The translations under genes and the position numbers were made by a program. Below, piece by piece: positions 27,968 through 37,984 of a DNA stretch of 64,000 nt. The stretch is from Staphylococcus equorum. GTDB taxonomy: Bacteria > Bacillota > Bacilli > Staphylococcales > Staphylococcaceae. The stretch spans positions 2,604,001 to 2,668,000 of the forward strand of contig NZ_CP118982.1 in NCBI RefSeq assembly GCF_029024965.1. Reading direction: 5' to 3'. The number at the start of each line of letters is the position of its first letter. The first letter of the stretch is position 1. The notes beneath the pieces are model-generated. The model did no database searches, had not been told where the DNA came from, and saw nothing but the letters and a program-made list of their open reading frames with translations.

Positions 27968-29139
27968 GTTTATCAAAAGAGACAGAAGTAATATTCGATG
28001 CACATAGAGGTACAGATTATGATTCGGCGAACCCTCCTTTATATGATTCTTCTACGTTTCATCAAAAAGTGTTAGGTGGCAATGCAAAATACGACTACGC
28101 ACGAAGTGGTAATCCTAATAGAGCATTATTAGAAGAAAAATTAGCCAAACTAGAAGGTGGCAGTCACGCATTTGCTTATGCTTCAGGTATCGCCGCAATT
28201 TCAGCAGTATTGCTTACGTTAAATGCTGGTGATCACGTTATTTTACCTGATGATGTTTATGGGGGTACATTCAGACTAACCGAACAGATATTAACACGTT
28301 TTAATATTCAATTTTCAACAGTAGATACGACAAACTTAAATGAGATAGAAGATGCGATACAAGACAACACAAAACTAATTTACGTAGAAACACCATCTAA
28401 TCCATTATTCAAAATTACAGATATTAAAGGTGCAGCTCACATCGCAAAACAACATCAACTCTTACTCGCAGTGGATAACACATTTATGACACCGCTTGGT
28501 CAATCACCATTAGCACTTGGTGCAGATATCGTTGTTCATAGTGCAACGAAGTTCTTAAGTGGTCATAGCGACATTATTGCCGGTGTAGCGATTACCAATA
28601 ATCAAAGCGTAGCAGATGCACTTTATTTATTACAAAATGGTACAGGCACAGCATTATCTGCTCACGATAGCTGGACTTTAGCAAAACATTTAAAAACGTT
28701 GCCAGTGAGATTCAATCAATCTGTGGAAAATGCGCAACAACTTTATGAATTTTTAGCTCAGCGTGATGAAATTGCTGAGGTATATTACCCGGGAAATGAC
28801 GCCTTACATTTATCACAAGCGCGTCACGGTGGTGCAGTATTAGGCTTTAGATTAAAAGACGAAACCAAAGCACAAGCATTTGTAGACGCATTATCATTAC
28901 CACTCGTATCTGTGAGTTTAGGTGGCGTAGAAACAATTCTTTCTCACCCAGCTACAATGTCACACGCAGCAGTGCCTAAAGAAGTACGCGAAGAACGTAA
29001 CATTACATTCGGATTATTTAGATTAAGTGTTGGTTTAGAATCTGCGGATGAATTAATTTCAGATTTAAATTACGCAATTAAGGAGGCTTTCAATGAGTCA
29101 ACTCATCGACAAACTGAAGAACAACATATTAGTAGCTGA
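27964..29139 (+). CDS. metC: Cystathionine beta-lyase
   Basis: 391 residues, PLP enzyme of the same family as MetI. Splits cystathionine to homocysteine, pyruvate and ammonia. PLP lysine in HSATKFLSGHSD; substrate loops YDYARSGNPNRALLE and FAYASGIAAI. Overlaps metI by 4 bp and the next gene by 47 bp; the last 15 residues lie in the overlap. A Noc-like palindrome (28784-28797) lies inside the gene. Confidence 0.94.
   Translation: MSLSKETEVIFDAHRGTDYDSANPPLYDSSTFHQKVLGGNAKYDYARSGNPNRALLEEKLAKLEGGSHAFAYASGIAAISAVLLTLNAGDHVILPDDVYGGTFRLTEQILTRFNIQFSTVDTTNLNEIEDAIQDNTKLIYVETPSNPLFKITDIKGAAHIAKQHQLLLAVDNTFMTPLGQSPLALGADIVVHSATKFLSGHSDIIAGVAITNNQSVADALYLLQNGTGTALSAHDSWTLAKHLKTLPVRFNQSVENAQQLYEFLAQRDEIAEVYYPGNDALHLSQARHGGAVLGFRLKDETKAQAFVDALSLPLVSVSLGGVETILSHPATMSHAAVPKEVREERNITFGLFRLSVGLESADELISDLNYAIKEAFNESTHRQTEEQHISS
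28784..28797. promoter_or_regulatory. Candidate Noc-binding site inside metC
   Basis: ATTACCCGGGAAAT, 13 of 14 matches to the Noc site ATTTCCCGGGAAAT. It is in coding sequence, as many known Noc sites are. Confidence 0.45.
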
Positions 29140-30934
29140 CGGCGCGATCGGCACCATTCTTTACTCTGAAGGTCTAGATACATGTCCTGAAGCTTACAAC
29201 TTAACACATCCTGAGAAAGTAGCACATATCCATCGTTCTTATATTGAAGCTGGTGCAGATATTATACAGACCAATACGTATGGTGCAAACTTTGAAAAGT
29301 TAAAAGACTTTGGCTTAGAACATAAAGTGAAAGAAATTCATCAATCTGCTGTAAAAATCGCAAAAGAAGCTGCAAAAGATGACACATTCATCTTAGGTAC
29401 TGTTGGAGGCTTTAGAGGCGTTAAACAAGAAGATTTAGGTCTATCTGCGATTCAGTATCATACAGAAATACAAGTAGATACTTTAGTAGAATCTGGCGTA
29501 GATGGTTTACTTTTTGAAACCTATTACGACTTAGAAGAACTTACAAATATTATAAAAGCGACAAAACGTAAACACAATATACCGATTATTGCCCAACTCA
29601 CTGCTTTGAATACAAATTATTTAAGGGACGGTACAGAGATTAATACAGCGTTACAACAAGTAGCAGCAAGTGGTGCTGATATTGTGGGATTGAATTGTCA
29701 TCATGGTCCCCATCATATGCAACAATCATTCTCACATATTGAATTACCAGAAGGCGCATACTTATCGTGCTATCCGAACGCAAGTTTGCTTGATATAGAA
29801 AACAGCCAATTTAAATACAGCGATAACGCCGAGTATTTTGGCAATGTCGCACAGAAGCTTATTAACGAAGGCGTTCGCGTCATTGGTGGTTGTTGCGGTA
29901 CAACACCTGAGCACATTGAATTCATTAAATCATCTATAGATAATTTGAAACCTGTAACACAAAAAAATGTAATACCGATCACAAAATATACGAGTACTTC
30001 ATCTAAATCAAAACAATCTCAGAATCTAACATCAAAAGTAAAACAACGTCCGACGATTATAGTTGAATTAGATACACCGAAACACTTAGATACAGATACA
30101 TTTTTCAGAAATATCAAAAAACTTGATGACGCCAATATCGATGCGGTCACCTTAGCAGACAATTCTTTAGCAACCGTAAGAATTAGTAATGTCGCTGCAG
30201 CAAGCATTATTAAACAACAATACGATATCGAACCATTAGTGCACATCACTTGTCGCGACCGTAACCTTATCGGATTACAATCTCATTTATTAGGGCTATC
30301 ACTACTAGACATCAATGAAATATTAACCATCACAGGTGACCCTTCTAAGATTGGTAACTTACCTGGTGCTACAAACGTATACGATGTAAACTCCAAAGGT
30401 TTAACCGAAATTGCATCGCGTTTCAATCAAGGGATTAACACAGATGGTGATGCGCTGAAGACAAAGACAAACTTCAACATCGCAGGTGCCTTTGATCCAA
30501 ATGTAAGAAAATTAGACGGTGCAGTAAAACGCTTAGAGAAAAAATTAGAGAGCGGTATGCACTACTTTATTACACAGCCGGTTTATAGTACTGAAAAAAT
30601 TAAAGAAGTCTATGAAGCAACGAAACATTTAGATGTTCCTTTCTTTATCGGTATTATGCCAGTGACAAGTTATAATAACGCTTTGTTTTTACACAATGAA
30701 GTACCTGGTATTAAATTATCAGAAGAAGTGTTAGAACAATTTGAAGCCGTTAAAGATGATAAAGAAAAATCAAAAGAACTGAGCTTGAAACTATCCAAAG
30801 AACTGATTGACACAGTACATGAATACTTTAATGGTTTGTATTTAATTACACCATTCCAAAAAGCAGATTACACATTAGAACTTGCAGCTTATTCAAAATC
30901 AATTACTTCAACTAAACAGGAGGCAATATTATGA
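29093..30934 (+). CDS. metF: Bifunctional homocysteine S-methyltransferase / methylene-THF reductase
   Basis: 613 residues, two domains. Residues about 1-290 are a Zn-dependent homocysteine methyltransferase ([17 protein letters not shown] and the Cys pair in [12 protein letters not shown]). Residues about 320-600 are MetF-type methylenetetrahydrofolate reductase ([40 protein letters not shown]). The reductase feeds methyl groups to MetE. AAGGAGG precedes the ATG, inside the end of metC; the stop overlaps metE by 4 bp. Confidence 0.94.
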   Translation: MSQLIDKLKNNILVADGAIGTILYSEGLDTCPEAYNLTHPEKVAHIHRSYIEAGADIIQTNTYGANFEKLKDFGLEHKVKEIHQSAVKIAKEAAKDDTFILGTVGGFRGVKQEDLGLSAIQYHTEIQVDTLVESGVDGLLFETYYDLEELTNIIKATKRKHNIPIIAQLTALNTNYLRDGTEINTALQQVAASGADIVGLNCHHGPHHMQQSFSHIELPEGAYLSCYPNASLLDIENSQFKYSDNAEYFGNVAQKLINEGVRVIGGCCGTTPEHIEFIKSSIDNLKPVTQKNVIPITKYTSTSSKSKQSQNLTSKVKQRPTIIVELDTPKHLDTDTFFRNIKKLDDANIDAVTLADNSLATVRISNVAAASIIKQQYDIEPLVHITCRDRNLIGLQSHLLGLSLLDINEILTITGDPSKIGNLPGATNVYDVNSKGLTEIASRFNQGINTDGDALKTKTNFNIAGAFDPNVRKLDGAVKRLEKKLESGMHYFITQPVYSTEKIKEVYEATKHLDVPFFIGIMPVTSYNNALFLHNEVPGIKLSEEVLEQFEAVKDDKEKSKELSLKLSKELIDTVHEYFNGLYLITPFQKADYTLELAAYSKSITSTKQEAIL

Positions 30935-33174
30935 CTATTAAAACATCAAACTTAGGTTTTCCAAGATTAGGTAGAAAAAGAGAGTGGAAAAAAGCAATCG
31001 AAGGTTACTGGTCTAAAAAATTAGATTTAGATACATTACATCAACAATTAACAGATTTGCATAAAGAAAATTTATTACTACAAAAAAATTACAATTTATC
31101 AAGTATTCCTGTCGGCGATTTTTCACTTTATGACCATATTCTTGATACATCTTTACTTTTTAATATTATTCCTGAACGTTTCCAAGGTAGAGACATAGAT
31201 GATGATTTATTATTCGATATTGCTAGAGGTAATAAAGAACATGTTGCAAGTGCCTTAATCAAATGGTTCAACACAAACTATCACTATATCGTTCCAGAAT
31301 GGGATCATGCCGAACCGAAACTTAATCACAATGTCTTATTAGAACGCTTTAATTATGCAAAATCTTTAAATGTAAACGCACATCCTGTCATTGTAGGTCC
31401 GATTACATTTGTTAAATTATCTAAAGGTGGCGACCAATCTTTCGAAGAAAAAGTAAACACACTGTTACCTTTATATAAAGAAGTACTACAATCACTAAAA
31501 GAAGCTGGTGCTGAATATATTCAAATCGACGAACCTGCATTAGTGACAGATGACAGCGCAGATTATGAAGCTATTACACAAGCAGCATATGAGTATTTCG
31601 CTGAGGCTGGTTTAGAAAATCATATCGTGATACAAACCTATTTCGAACGTGTTAATCTACAATTTTTAAACAGCTTACCTGTTAAAGGGCTTGGCCTAGA
31701 TTTCGTTCATGACCATAACTTTAACCTTGAACAAATTAAAGCTGGCGATTTTGATAAAAACAAAACACTTTATGCAGGTATTATCGATGGTCGTAACGTT
31801 TGGGCTGCTGACATTGAAGCTAAAAAAGAACTTATCGACACGTTACAAAATTATACAAATGATCTTGTTATTCAACCATCAGCGTCATTATTGCATGTTC
31901 CTGTATCATTAGATGACGAAACACTTGAAGAATCAATTGCCGAAGGATTAAGTTTCGCAACTGAAAAATTAGACGAATTAGATGCCTTGAGACGCCTATT
32001 TAATGACAATGATGCTGAAAAATATAATCAATTAAAAGCACGCTATGAACGTTTCCAGAATCAATCATTTAAAAACCTTGAATACGATTTTGACAGCGTA
32101 CGTACTTCAAGACAATCTGCTTTTAAAACGCGTAAACAAGCACAAGACAAACGTCTTAATTTACCAGATTTACCAACGACAACAATTGGTTCATTCCCAC
32201 AATCTCAAGAAGTACGTAAATATCGTGCTGATTGGAAAAATGACCGCATATCAGATGAAAATTACCAATCATTCTTAAATAATGAGATTGCACGCTGGAT
32301 TAAAATTCAAGAAGATATTGGTTTAGACGTCTTAGTACATGGTGAATTTGAACGTAATGATATGGTCGAATTCTTTGGTGAAAAACTACAAGGTTTCCTA
32401 GTAACTAAATTCGGTTGGGTACAATCATACGGATCACGTGCGGTGAAACCACCTATCATTTATGGCGATGTGAAATGGGCTGAACCACTTACAGTGAAAG
32501 AGACACTTTATGCACAAAGTTTAACAGACAAGCCTGTAAAAGGTATGCTCACTGGACCTGTCACAATTCTGAACTGGTCATTTGAACGTGTAGACTTACC
32601 GCGTGAAGAAGTACAAGATCAAATTGCGCTCGCTATTAATGAAGAAGTATTGGCACTTGAAAATGAAGGTATTCAAATTATTCAAGTAGACGAACCTGCT
32701 TTAAGAGAAGGTTTACCGCTTCGTTCAGAATATCACGAAGACTACTTAAACAAATCTGTGCATTCGTTTAAACTTGCAACATCTTCCGTGGCTGATGAAA
32801 CACAAATTCATACACATATGTGCTATTCACAATTTGGACAAATCATACACGCAATCTACGACTTAGATGCAGACGTGATTTCTATTGAAACATCTCGTAG
32901 CCATGGTGACTTGATTAAAGATTTCGAAGATATTACTTACGATTTAGGTATTGGTTTAGGGGTATATGATATTCATAGTCCACGTATTCCGACTGAATCA
33001 GAAGTTACAGAAGCAATCCATCGTGCCTTACAAGAAATTGATCGTTCGTTATTCTGGGTCAACCCAGATTGTGGATTGAAGACACGTAAAGAAGATGAAG
33101 TAGTAGAAGCATTAAGTGTCTTAGTAAATGCCGTTGATAAGTTACGAAAATCAACAAATACAGCAACAGTATAA
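30931..33174 (+). CDS. metE: Cobalamin-independent methionine synthase
   Basis: 747 residues, full length. Transfers a methyl group from polyglutamyl methyl-THF to homocysteine. N-terminal [16 protein letters not shown] and catalytic C-terminal half with zinc ligands in HTHMCYSQF and [24 protein letters not shown] starts the second barrel near residue 415. GCAGGAGGCAATATT precedes the ATG. Final enzyme of the pathway supplied with sulfur by the cys operon. Confidence 0.96.
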   Translation: MTIKTSNLGFPRLGRKREWKKAIEGYWSKKLDLDTLHQQLTDLHKENLLLQKNYNLSSIPVGDFSLYDHILDTSLLFNIIPERFQGRDIDDDLLFDIARGNKEHVASALIKWFNTNYHYIVPEWDHAEPKLNHNVLLERFNYAKSLNVNAHPVIVGPITFVKLSKGGDQSFEEKVNTLLPLYKEVLQSLKEAGAEYIQIDEPALVTDDSADYEAITQAAYEYFAEAGLENHIVIQTYFERVNLQFLNSLPVKGLGLDFVHDHNFNLEQIKAGDFDKNKTLYAGIIDGRNVWAADIEAKKELIDTLQNYTNDLVIQPSASLLHVPVSLDDETLEESIAEGLSFATEKLDELDALRRLFNDNDAEKYNQLKARYERFQNQSFKNLEYDFDSVRTSRQSAFKTRKQAQDKRLNLPDLPTTTIGSFPQSQEVRKYRADWKNDRISDENYQSFLNNEIARWIKIQEDIGLDVLVHGEFERNDMVEFFGEKLQGFLVTKFGWVQSYGSRAVKPPIIYGDVKWAEPLTVKETLYAQSLTDKPVKGMLTGPVTILNWSFERVDLPREEVQDQIALAINEEVLALENEGIQIIQVDEPALREGLPLRSEYHEDYLNKSVHSFKLATSSVADETQIHTHMCYSQFGQIIHAIYDLDADVISIETSRSHGDLIKDFEDITYDLGIGLGVYDIHSPRIPTESEVTEAIHRALQEIDRSLFWVNPDCGLKTRKEDEVVEALSVLVNAVDKLRKSTNTATV

Positions 33175-33198
33175 CGATTAAAAATGGTGGTGATACAC

Positions 33199-33939
33199 AT
33201 GAGTTATCCATTATGGGAACAATTAGAACAATTAAAATCATCAAAGTGGGTCGATTTGACCCACACATTTGATGAAACCATTCCATGCTTCAGTGAGTTT
33301 GAACGCGCTAAAGTTTCTACCCTGTTTAACGTAGCAGACGATGGCTTTTATGTTCAAAATTGGAATATAGTAAGTCAGTACGGTACACATATTGATGCAC
33401 CTATTCATTTTGTGGAAAACACACGCTATTTACATGAATTAGATTTAAAAGAACTCGCCCTACCACTTGTTGTTTTAGATTTTTCACAAGAAGTAGCAGA
33501 GAATGCAGATTTCATATTAACTCGCACACATGTCGAACAATGGGAATCAACGCATGGAACAATTGAACCCGGCACATTTGTCGCCTTACGCAGTGATTGG
33601 TCGAAACGTTGGCCAGACATCGAACAATTCGAGAATAAAGACAGCAATGGCAACCTCCATTTACCCGGTTGGGGCCTCGATGCTTTAAAATACTTGCTCG
33701 AAGAACGACAAGTCAAAGCCATTGGTCACGAAACATTTGATACAGATGCTTCGATAGATGTAGCCAAAAATGGTGATATCGTTGGTGAACGTTACGTCCT
33801 AGGACAAGATACATTCCAAGTTGAGCTGTTGACGAATTTAGATCAACTACCCACACGTGGTGCCCTTATTTACACGATTAGCCCTAAACCTAAAGACGCG
33901 CCAGGATTTCCTGTACGCGCATTCGCTATTACACCCTAA
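33199..33939 (+). CDS. Cyclase-family (kynurenine formamidase-like) metal hydrolase
   Basis: About 246 residues. The metal motif YGTHIDAPIHF (about 62-72) and the early WVDLTHTFDETIPCF define the putative cyclase family (PF04199-type), whose members include arylformamidases and isatin hydrolases. The frame starts earlier, but GGTGGTGA stands 5 bp before ATG 33199. It is 24 bp after metE with no terminator between, so it is the last gene of the methionine operon. A mdh gene is reported at this place in S. aureus; this protein is unrelated to dehydrogenases. Substrate unknown. Confidence 0.85.
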   Translation: MSYPLWEQLEQLKSSKWVDLTHTFDETIPCFSEFERAKVSTLFNVADDGFYVQNWNIVSQYGTHIDAPIHFVENTRYLHELDLKELALPLVVLDFSQEVAENADFILTRTHVEQWESTHGTIEPGTFVALRSDWSKRWPDIEQFENKDSNGNLHLPGWGLDALKYLLEERQVKAIGHETFDTDASIDVAKNGDIVGERYVLGQDTFQVELLTNLDQLPTRGALIYTISPKPKDAPGFPVRAFAITP

Positions 33940-34077
33940 TAGCTAAATCTTTAAGATATCATTAGATATACACGAGCACCCCAAACTTAAAACTCTAGCT
34001 ATTATAATATAAAAGATATTAAGAAATTGAGCACTTCTTATATATCAACTTCTCCTTTTAAAAGATATAATTTATAT

Positions 34078-34113
34078 CCCCTAAATCATTCCCTACCAAG
34101 AATGATTTAGGGG
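34078..34113 (+). terminator. Terminator of the methionine operon
   Basis: Perfect inverted repeat CCCCTAAATCATT and AATGATTTAGGGG around a 10-base loop, then AATTTATTAT. The rest of 33940-34254 is AT-rich, with no further gene seen. Confidence 0.88.
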
Positions 34114-34254
34114 AATTTATTATGTGCATTTTTAAAGGTCATCCACTTAATGTGCATTTGTAACCACTTAGTTAGCAATACTGACCGCTTAATTAAACTA
34201 TGTAGTATTTAATGCTAATATTTGTTTTACTTAACTTAACAGGAGGCGTTGCAT

Positions 34255-34755
34255 ATGAAGGTCAGAGTTAAATACAACAATGCATTATCCGAAGATGAAG
34301 TTATAATACAAGCTAATGAAAACGCAGAAAATTTGCCAGATATCGTGCAATACATCAAACAATTATCCAACCGAAAAACATTTACAGGCAAACATAATGA
34401 TGAAATTCACTTTATCAAACAGCGAGATATTATATGTTTCAGGATGGAAAATAAAATACTAACCATCTATACATGGAATCAACACTTTACCCTGAACGAA
34501 AGATTATATACTATTAAAAAACAATTAAGTTCAAACTTCCTACAAATATCTAAATCAGAAATCATCAATATCGATTATATCGACCATTTGAAACTCAATA
34601 AAACAGGTTGGTTTCCACTCCGAATCTCGGTCATCATCGTATTTATACTCATATATACAATGATTTACTTTGTTATTTGGTCTATTGAAAGTAGAAGAGC
34701 ACAAAGAGATATAAATGAAATAAACAAGATCATTTCAGAGAATCAAAAACATTAA
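34255..34755 (+). CDS. LytTR-type DNA-binding domain fused to a DUF3021-like membrane tail
   Basis: 166 residues. Residues about 1-115 follow a LytTR-family protein: MKVRVKYNNAL, DEIHFIKQRDIICFRMEN, and ERLYTIKKQLSSNFLQISKSEIINIDYIDHLKL. At that point a normal LytTR domain continues with two more strands and a helix. Instead the chain turns to GWFPLRISVII, a membrane helix and a basic tail (SRRAQRDINEINKII) like the C-terminus of DUF3021 membrane proteins, whose genes usually follow such LytTR genes. The best reading is an in-frame deletion that joined the two. AGGAGG is 8 bp before ATG 34255. Confidence 0.7.
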   Translation: MKVRVKYNNALSEDEVIIQANENAENLPDIVQYIKQLSNRKTFTGKHNDEIHFIKQRDIICFRMENKILTIYTWNQHFTLNERLYTIKKQLSSNFLQISKSEIINIDYIDHLKLNKTGWFPLRISVIIVFILIYTMIYFVIWSIESRRAQRDINEINKIISENQKH

Positions 34756-34856
34756 TCCTATTTCAATTAATTAATAAAGTAATTCAATGATGTTATGATT
34801 TAAGGACATGATGTTTACACAAACCTCATACAATAAAAGAAGACGAGGTGAATGAT

Positions 34857-36662
34857 TTGCAACTAAATGAAACCAATACTCCTTTTAACAAAGAACAATT
34901 GGCACTTATAAATCAACTTCTGCCAACATTATCTTCAAGTCAGCAACAATGGTTAGGCAGTTATTTAGTTAATCCTGAAACGCAGGATGATGAGGTGACA
35001 CCATCAAACGCAACTGATAGTTCCGTAGCTGAACCTTTAGAAGTACATGTTCTATTTGGTACTGAAACAGGTAATGCTGAAGAAGTTGCCGATCAATTTG
35101 AAGCAAAATTAAAGGAACACAATTTAAATGTTCATTTGTCGGAGATGGATGATTTCCCGCTAGATGAACTGACAAATATAGATTACCTGTTTATCATATG
35201 TTCTACACAAGGCGTGGGAGAGCCCCCAATCAACGCGATAGATTTTCATGAGTTTATGCACAGTGATAAAGCCCCACGATTAGATGGATTAAACTTCTCT
35301 GTACTCGCATTAGGAGACGAAAGCTATCCAGATTTTTGTCAGGCAGGAAGAGACTTTGATGAAATCTTCGGAAAATTAGGCGGTCATCGATTAGCTGAAA
35401 GGGTAGATTGTGATTTTGATTTTGAAGAAATAGCAGAACAATGGATTGCAGATATGCTAGAGCTATTAACCAACGTTTCGCCAAACACAGATGCAAATGA
35501 TGTGATAGACGATGAAGTCACAATTGAAGAACCTCATGGTCAGTATTCCAAATCAAACCCATTTCAAGCTGAAGTAATACAAAATAATGTACTGACTGAA
35601 GCCAATGCAACACGCGAAGTCAGACATCTTGAATTATCTCTTGAAGGTTACAACGAATCATATGAGCCTGGAGATAGTTTAGTAGTAATACCTGAAAATG
35701 ACCCTGCCCTTGTTGAACACTTTATCGATACTTTAGGTTGGGACGCTGAAACACTTGTTTATGTTGATAAAGATGAACAACCATTAACATTACAAGATGC
35801 GTTGACACATTACTTTGAAATTTCAAAAATAACACCTGCCCTAATGAAAAGTGCTGCTGAGTTATTTAGTAATCCAATGTTAAACGCAAATGTTCAAAAA
35901 AATGATTGGATTCAAGATTATATTTATGGTCGAGATGTCATCGACTTGATTAAAGACTTTACACCCGTATCACTTCAACCAAAAATGTTACCGCAATTAT
36001 TAAGAAAATTACCACCAAGAGAATATTCAATCGCAAGCAGTAACAACGTTAATCCAAATCGTGTACAAATCACAGTACGTGTCGTGAAATATGAAGCGCA
36101 TCGTCGTGAACGTCTAGGCGTTTGTTCCGTTCAACTTGCTGAACGTACACAACCTGGTGATCATATGCCTGTTTATCTTAAAAAGAATCCAAACTTCAAA
36201 TTTCCTTATGAAGAAACCACACCTGTCATTATGATTGGTGCTGGCACAGGCATCGCACCTTACAGAGCCTATCTACAAGAACGCGCACACTTAAAACTTA
36301 AAGGATCACAATGGCTTATTTTTGGTAATCAAAATTATAATACAGATTTCCTTTATCAGAGTGATTTAGAGGGCTGGCTGAGTGACGGTGTACTCGGTAA
36401 ATTAGATTTAGCTTTTTCAAGAGATACTGAAACTAAAATTTATGTCCAACACCGTATTGAAGATAATAGTGCTGAATTTTATAAATGGATAACAGAGGGC
36501 GCTACGATTTATCTATGTGGAAATAAAGATGAGATGGCTTCAGGTGTCCATCAAGCATTAGTGAATGTACTGATTAAACATGGTAATTACAGCCAAGATA
36601 GTGCAGAAGACTATTTAAGAGATTTAATTAAAAATCAACGTTACCAACGTGATGTTTATTAG
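34857..36662 (+). CDS. Second CysJ-like diflavin reductase (orphan)
   Basis: About 601 residues, same layout as cysJ: FMN domain (LFGTETGNAEEVA, ALGDESYPDFCQAG), FAD motif REYSIASSNN, NADPH motif GAGTGIAPYRAYLQ, and C-terminus QRYQRDVY. The FMN loop differs: STQGVGEPP where CysJ has ATHGEGDPP. TTG 34857 is favoured because GAGGTG stands 6 bp upstream; a GTG at 34848 in the same frame is inside that site. No hemoprotein gene is adjacent, so its electron acceptor is unknown; it could replace CysJ or serve another reductase. Confidence 0.87.
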   Translation: MQLNETNTPFNKEQLALINQLLPTLSSSQQQWLGSYLVNPETQDDEVTPSNATDSSVAEPLEVHVLFGTETGNAEEVADQFEAKLKEHNLNVHLSEMDDFPLDELTNIDYLFIICSTQGVGEPPINAIDFHEFMHSDKAPRLDGLNFSVLALGDESYPDFCQAGRDFDEIFGKLGGHRLAERVDCDFDFEEIAEQWIADMLELLTNVSPNTDANDVIDDEVTIEEPHGQYSKSNPFQAEVIQNNVLTEANATREVRHLELSLEGYNESYEPGDSLVVIPENDPALVEHFIDTLGWDAETLVYVDKDEQPLTLQDALTHYFEISKITPALMKSAAELFSNPMLNANVQKNDWIQDYIYGRDVIDLIKDFTPVSLQPKMLPQLLRKLPPREYSIASSNNVNPNRVQITVRVVKYEAHRRERLGVCSVQLAERTQPGDHMPVYLKKNPNFKFPYEETTPVIMIGAGTGIAPYRAYLQERAHLKLKGSQWLIFGNQNYNTDFLYQSDLEGWLSDGVLGKLDLAFSRDTETKIYVQHRIEDNSAEFYKWITEGATIYLCGNKDEMASGVHQALVNVLIKHGNYSQDSAEDYLRDLIKNQRYQRDVY

Positions 36663-36686
36663 TATGTATGTACTATAGCCAAGAAC

Positions 36687-36717
36687 AAAACAACATTAAT
36701 TCATTTTCTGTTGTTTT
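36687..36717 (+). terminator. Probable terminator after the second CysJ-like gene
   Basis: AAAACAACA and TGTTGTTTT perfect 9-base arms, 13-base loop, 25 bp after the stop codon. The T-run is part of the stem. Confidence 0.6.
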
Positions 36718-36814
36718 CTAACAGCATAATTATCTAAGGTATTTGTAACTCAATTTCTTTTTGTTAAACAAGTCTGATACGATACTTTAAATCATAAACT
36801 TACCCAAAGGTAGC

Positions 36815-37894
36815 GTGATAAATATGGCTCAATGCGCAATCACTTATGACAATGCATTATTGCTTATTAAAAATGATGCACAAGGCCTTCATACAGCATT
36901 TAAATTAGAGGGCACTAACCCGATTTCAATAGCTCAAGATCCTTTAAATAGTAATATATTATATTGCGGCACGTTTGACCATGGTTTATGGAAAAGTACC
37001 GACAAGGGTGATACATGGGCTCCAATAGGCACAAGGTTCACTTACAATAGCCCATTTAAGAAAGATGATATTCATATGACATCAATCACAGCAGTGACAG
37101 TGGTTGATACTGGTAAATCTTCTGGCACCGTAATTGTTGGCACGGAACCAAGTGCGCTTTTCATCTCCTATAATGAGGGACAAACATTTGAACTCCTTAC
37201 AGATTTTGAACATATACAAGGTAAAAATCAATGGTTCTTCCCGCCTAGACCATTTACGCATCATGTAAAATGGTTTGATACTAATATTAAATCTCCCGGA
37301 ACAATCAATTTAACTATTGAAGCCGGCGGATTTATTCAATCCAGAGATTATGGTCAACATTGGGAGCTCCCACGCACAGATCGTGTGCTACCTATAGATA
37401 TTCATGTGCTTAAGAGCCATCCTGATTACCCAAATCAATTGTACGGCGTTTTAGGAGATGCCTTTTTAGAAGGTGGTAGAGATACATTTATTGAAAGCGA
37501 TGATTATGGTCAAACATGGACGACATTCATTGATGGTATAAAATATAGATACGGCTATGGATTAGCGCTTAATTCTAACAATTCCAGTAATATTGTCATC
37601 GCTACATCGAACTCACCGTTTAACGCACATAATTATGATGATGACACGTTTTCAACGATTTACTATGTTGATAAAGAACATGAAAGTGCTTGGACAGAAG
37701 CTGATGAAGGTTTACCTGCACCAGAGGGCACCTTAATTTCAGCCATCTCCGAAAAGGATGGTATATTTTACATTGCTAATAATAAAGGGGTTTTCTATTC
37801 CGAAAGCGGTGGAAAAAGCTGGACATCATTAGCAATCGAATGGCCTGAATCACTTACACATCAACATGCACATCAATTTATCACTTTGAATTAA
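36815..37894 (+). CDS. Asp-box (BNR) repeat beta-propeller protein
   Basis: 359 residues with no signal peptide, so probably cytosolic. At least five Asp-box motifs (S-x-D/N-x-G-x-x-W/F) are visible: STDKGDTW, SYNEGQTF, SRDYGQHW, SDDYGQTW and SESGGKSW, spaced as in a sialidase/VPS10-type propeller. Such proteins are often called exo-alpha-sialidase or glycosyl hydrolase, but catalytic sialidase residues are not seen. GTG 36815 has AAAGG 4 bp upstream; ATG 36824 is the alternative. Function unknown. Confidence 0.78.
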   Translation: MINMAQCAITYDNALLLIKNDAQGLHTAFKLEGTNPISIAQDPLNSNILYCGTFDHGLWKSTDKGDTWAPIGTRFTYNSPFKKDDIHMTSITAVTVVDTGKSSGTVIVGTEPSALFISYNEGQTFELLTDFEHIQGKNQWFFPPRPFTHHVKWFDTNIKSPGTINLTIEAGGFIQSRDYGQHWELPRTDRVLPIDIHVLKSHPDYPNQLYGVLGDAFLEGGRDTFIESDDYGQTWTTFIDGIKYRYGYGLALNSNNSSNIVIATSNSPFNAHNYDDDTFSTIYYVDKEHESAWTEADEGLPAPEGTLISAISEKDGIFYIANNKGVFYSESGGKSWTSLAIEWPESLTHQHAHQFITLN

Positions 37895-37925
37895 AACCAT
37901 AATAAAATAACAAATCATAAATTAA

Positions 37926-37960
37926 AACCCCTTAAGCATTTATCTTACGCTTAAGGGGTT
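37926..37960. terminator. Bidirectional terminator
   Basis: AACCCCTTAAGC and GCTTAAGGGGTT perfect arms around an 11-base loop, with T-rich flanks on both strands, between the converging Asp-box gene and fadA. Confidence 0.88.
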
Positions 37961-37984
37961 ATTTATTACATATTCAAACTACGA

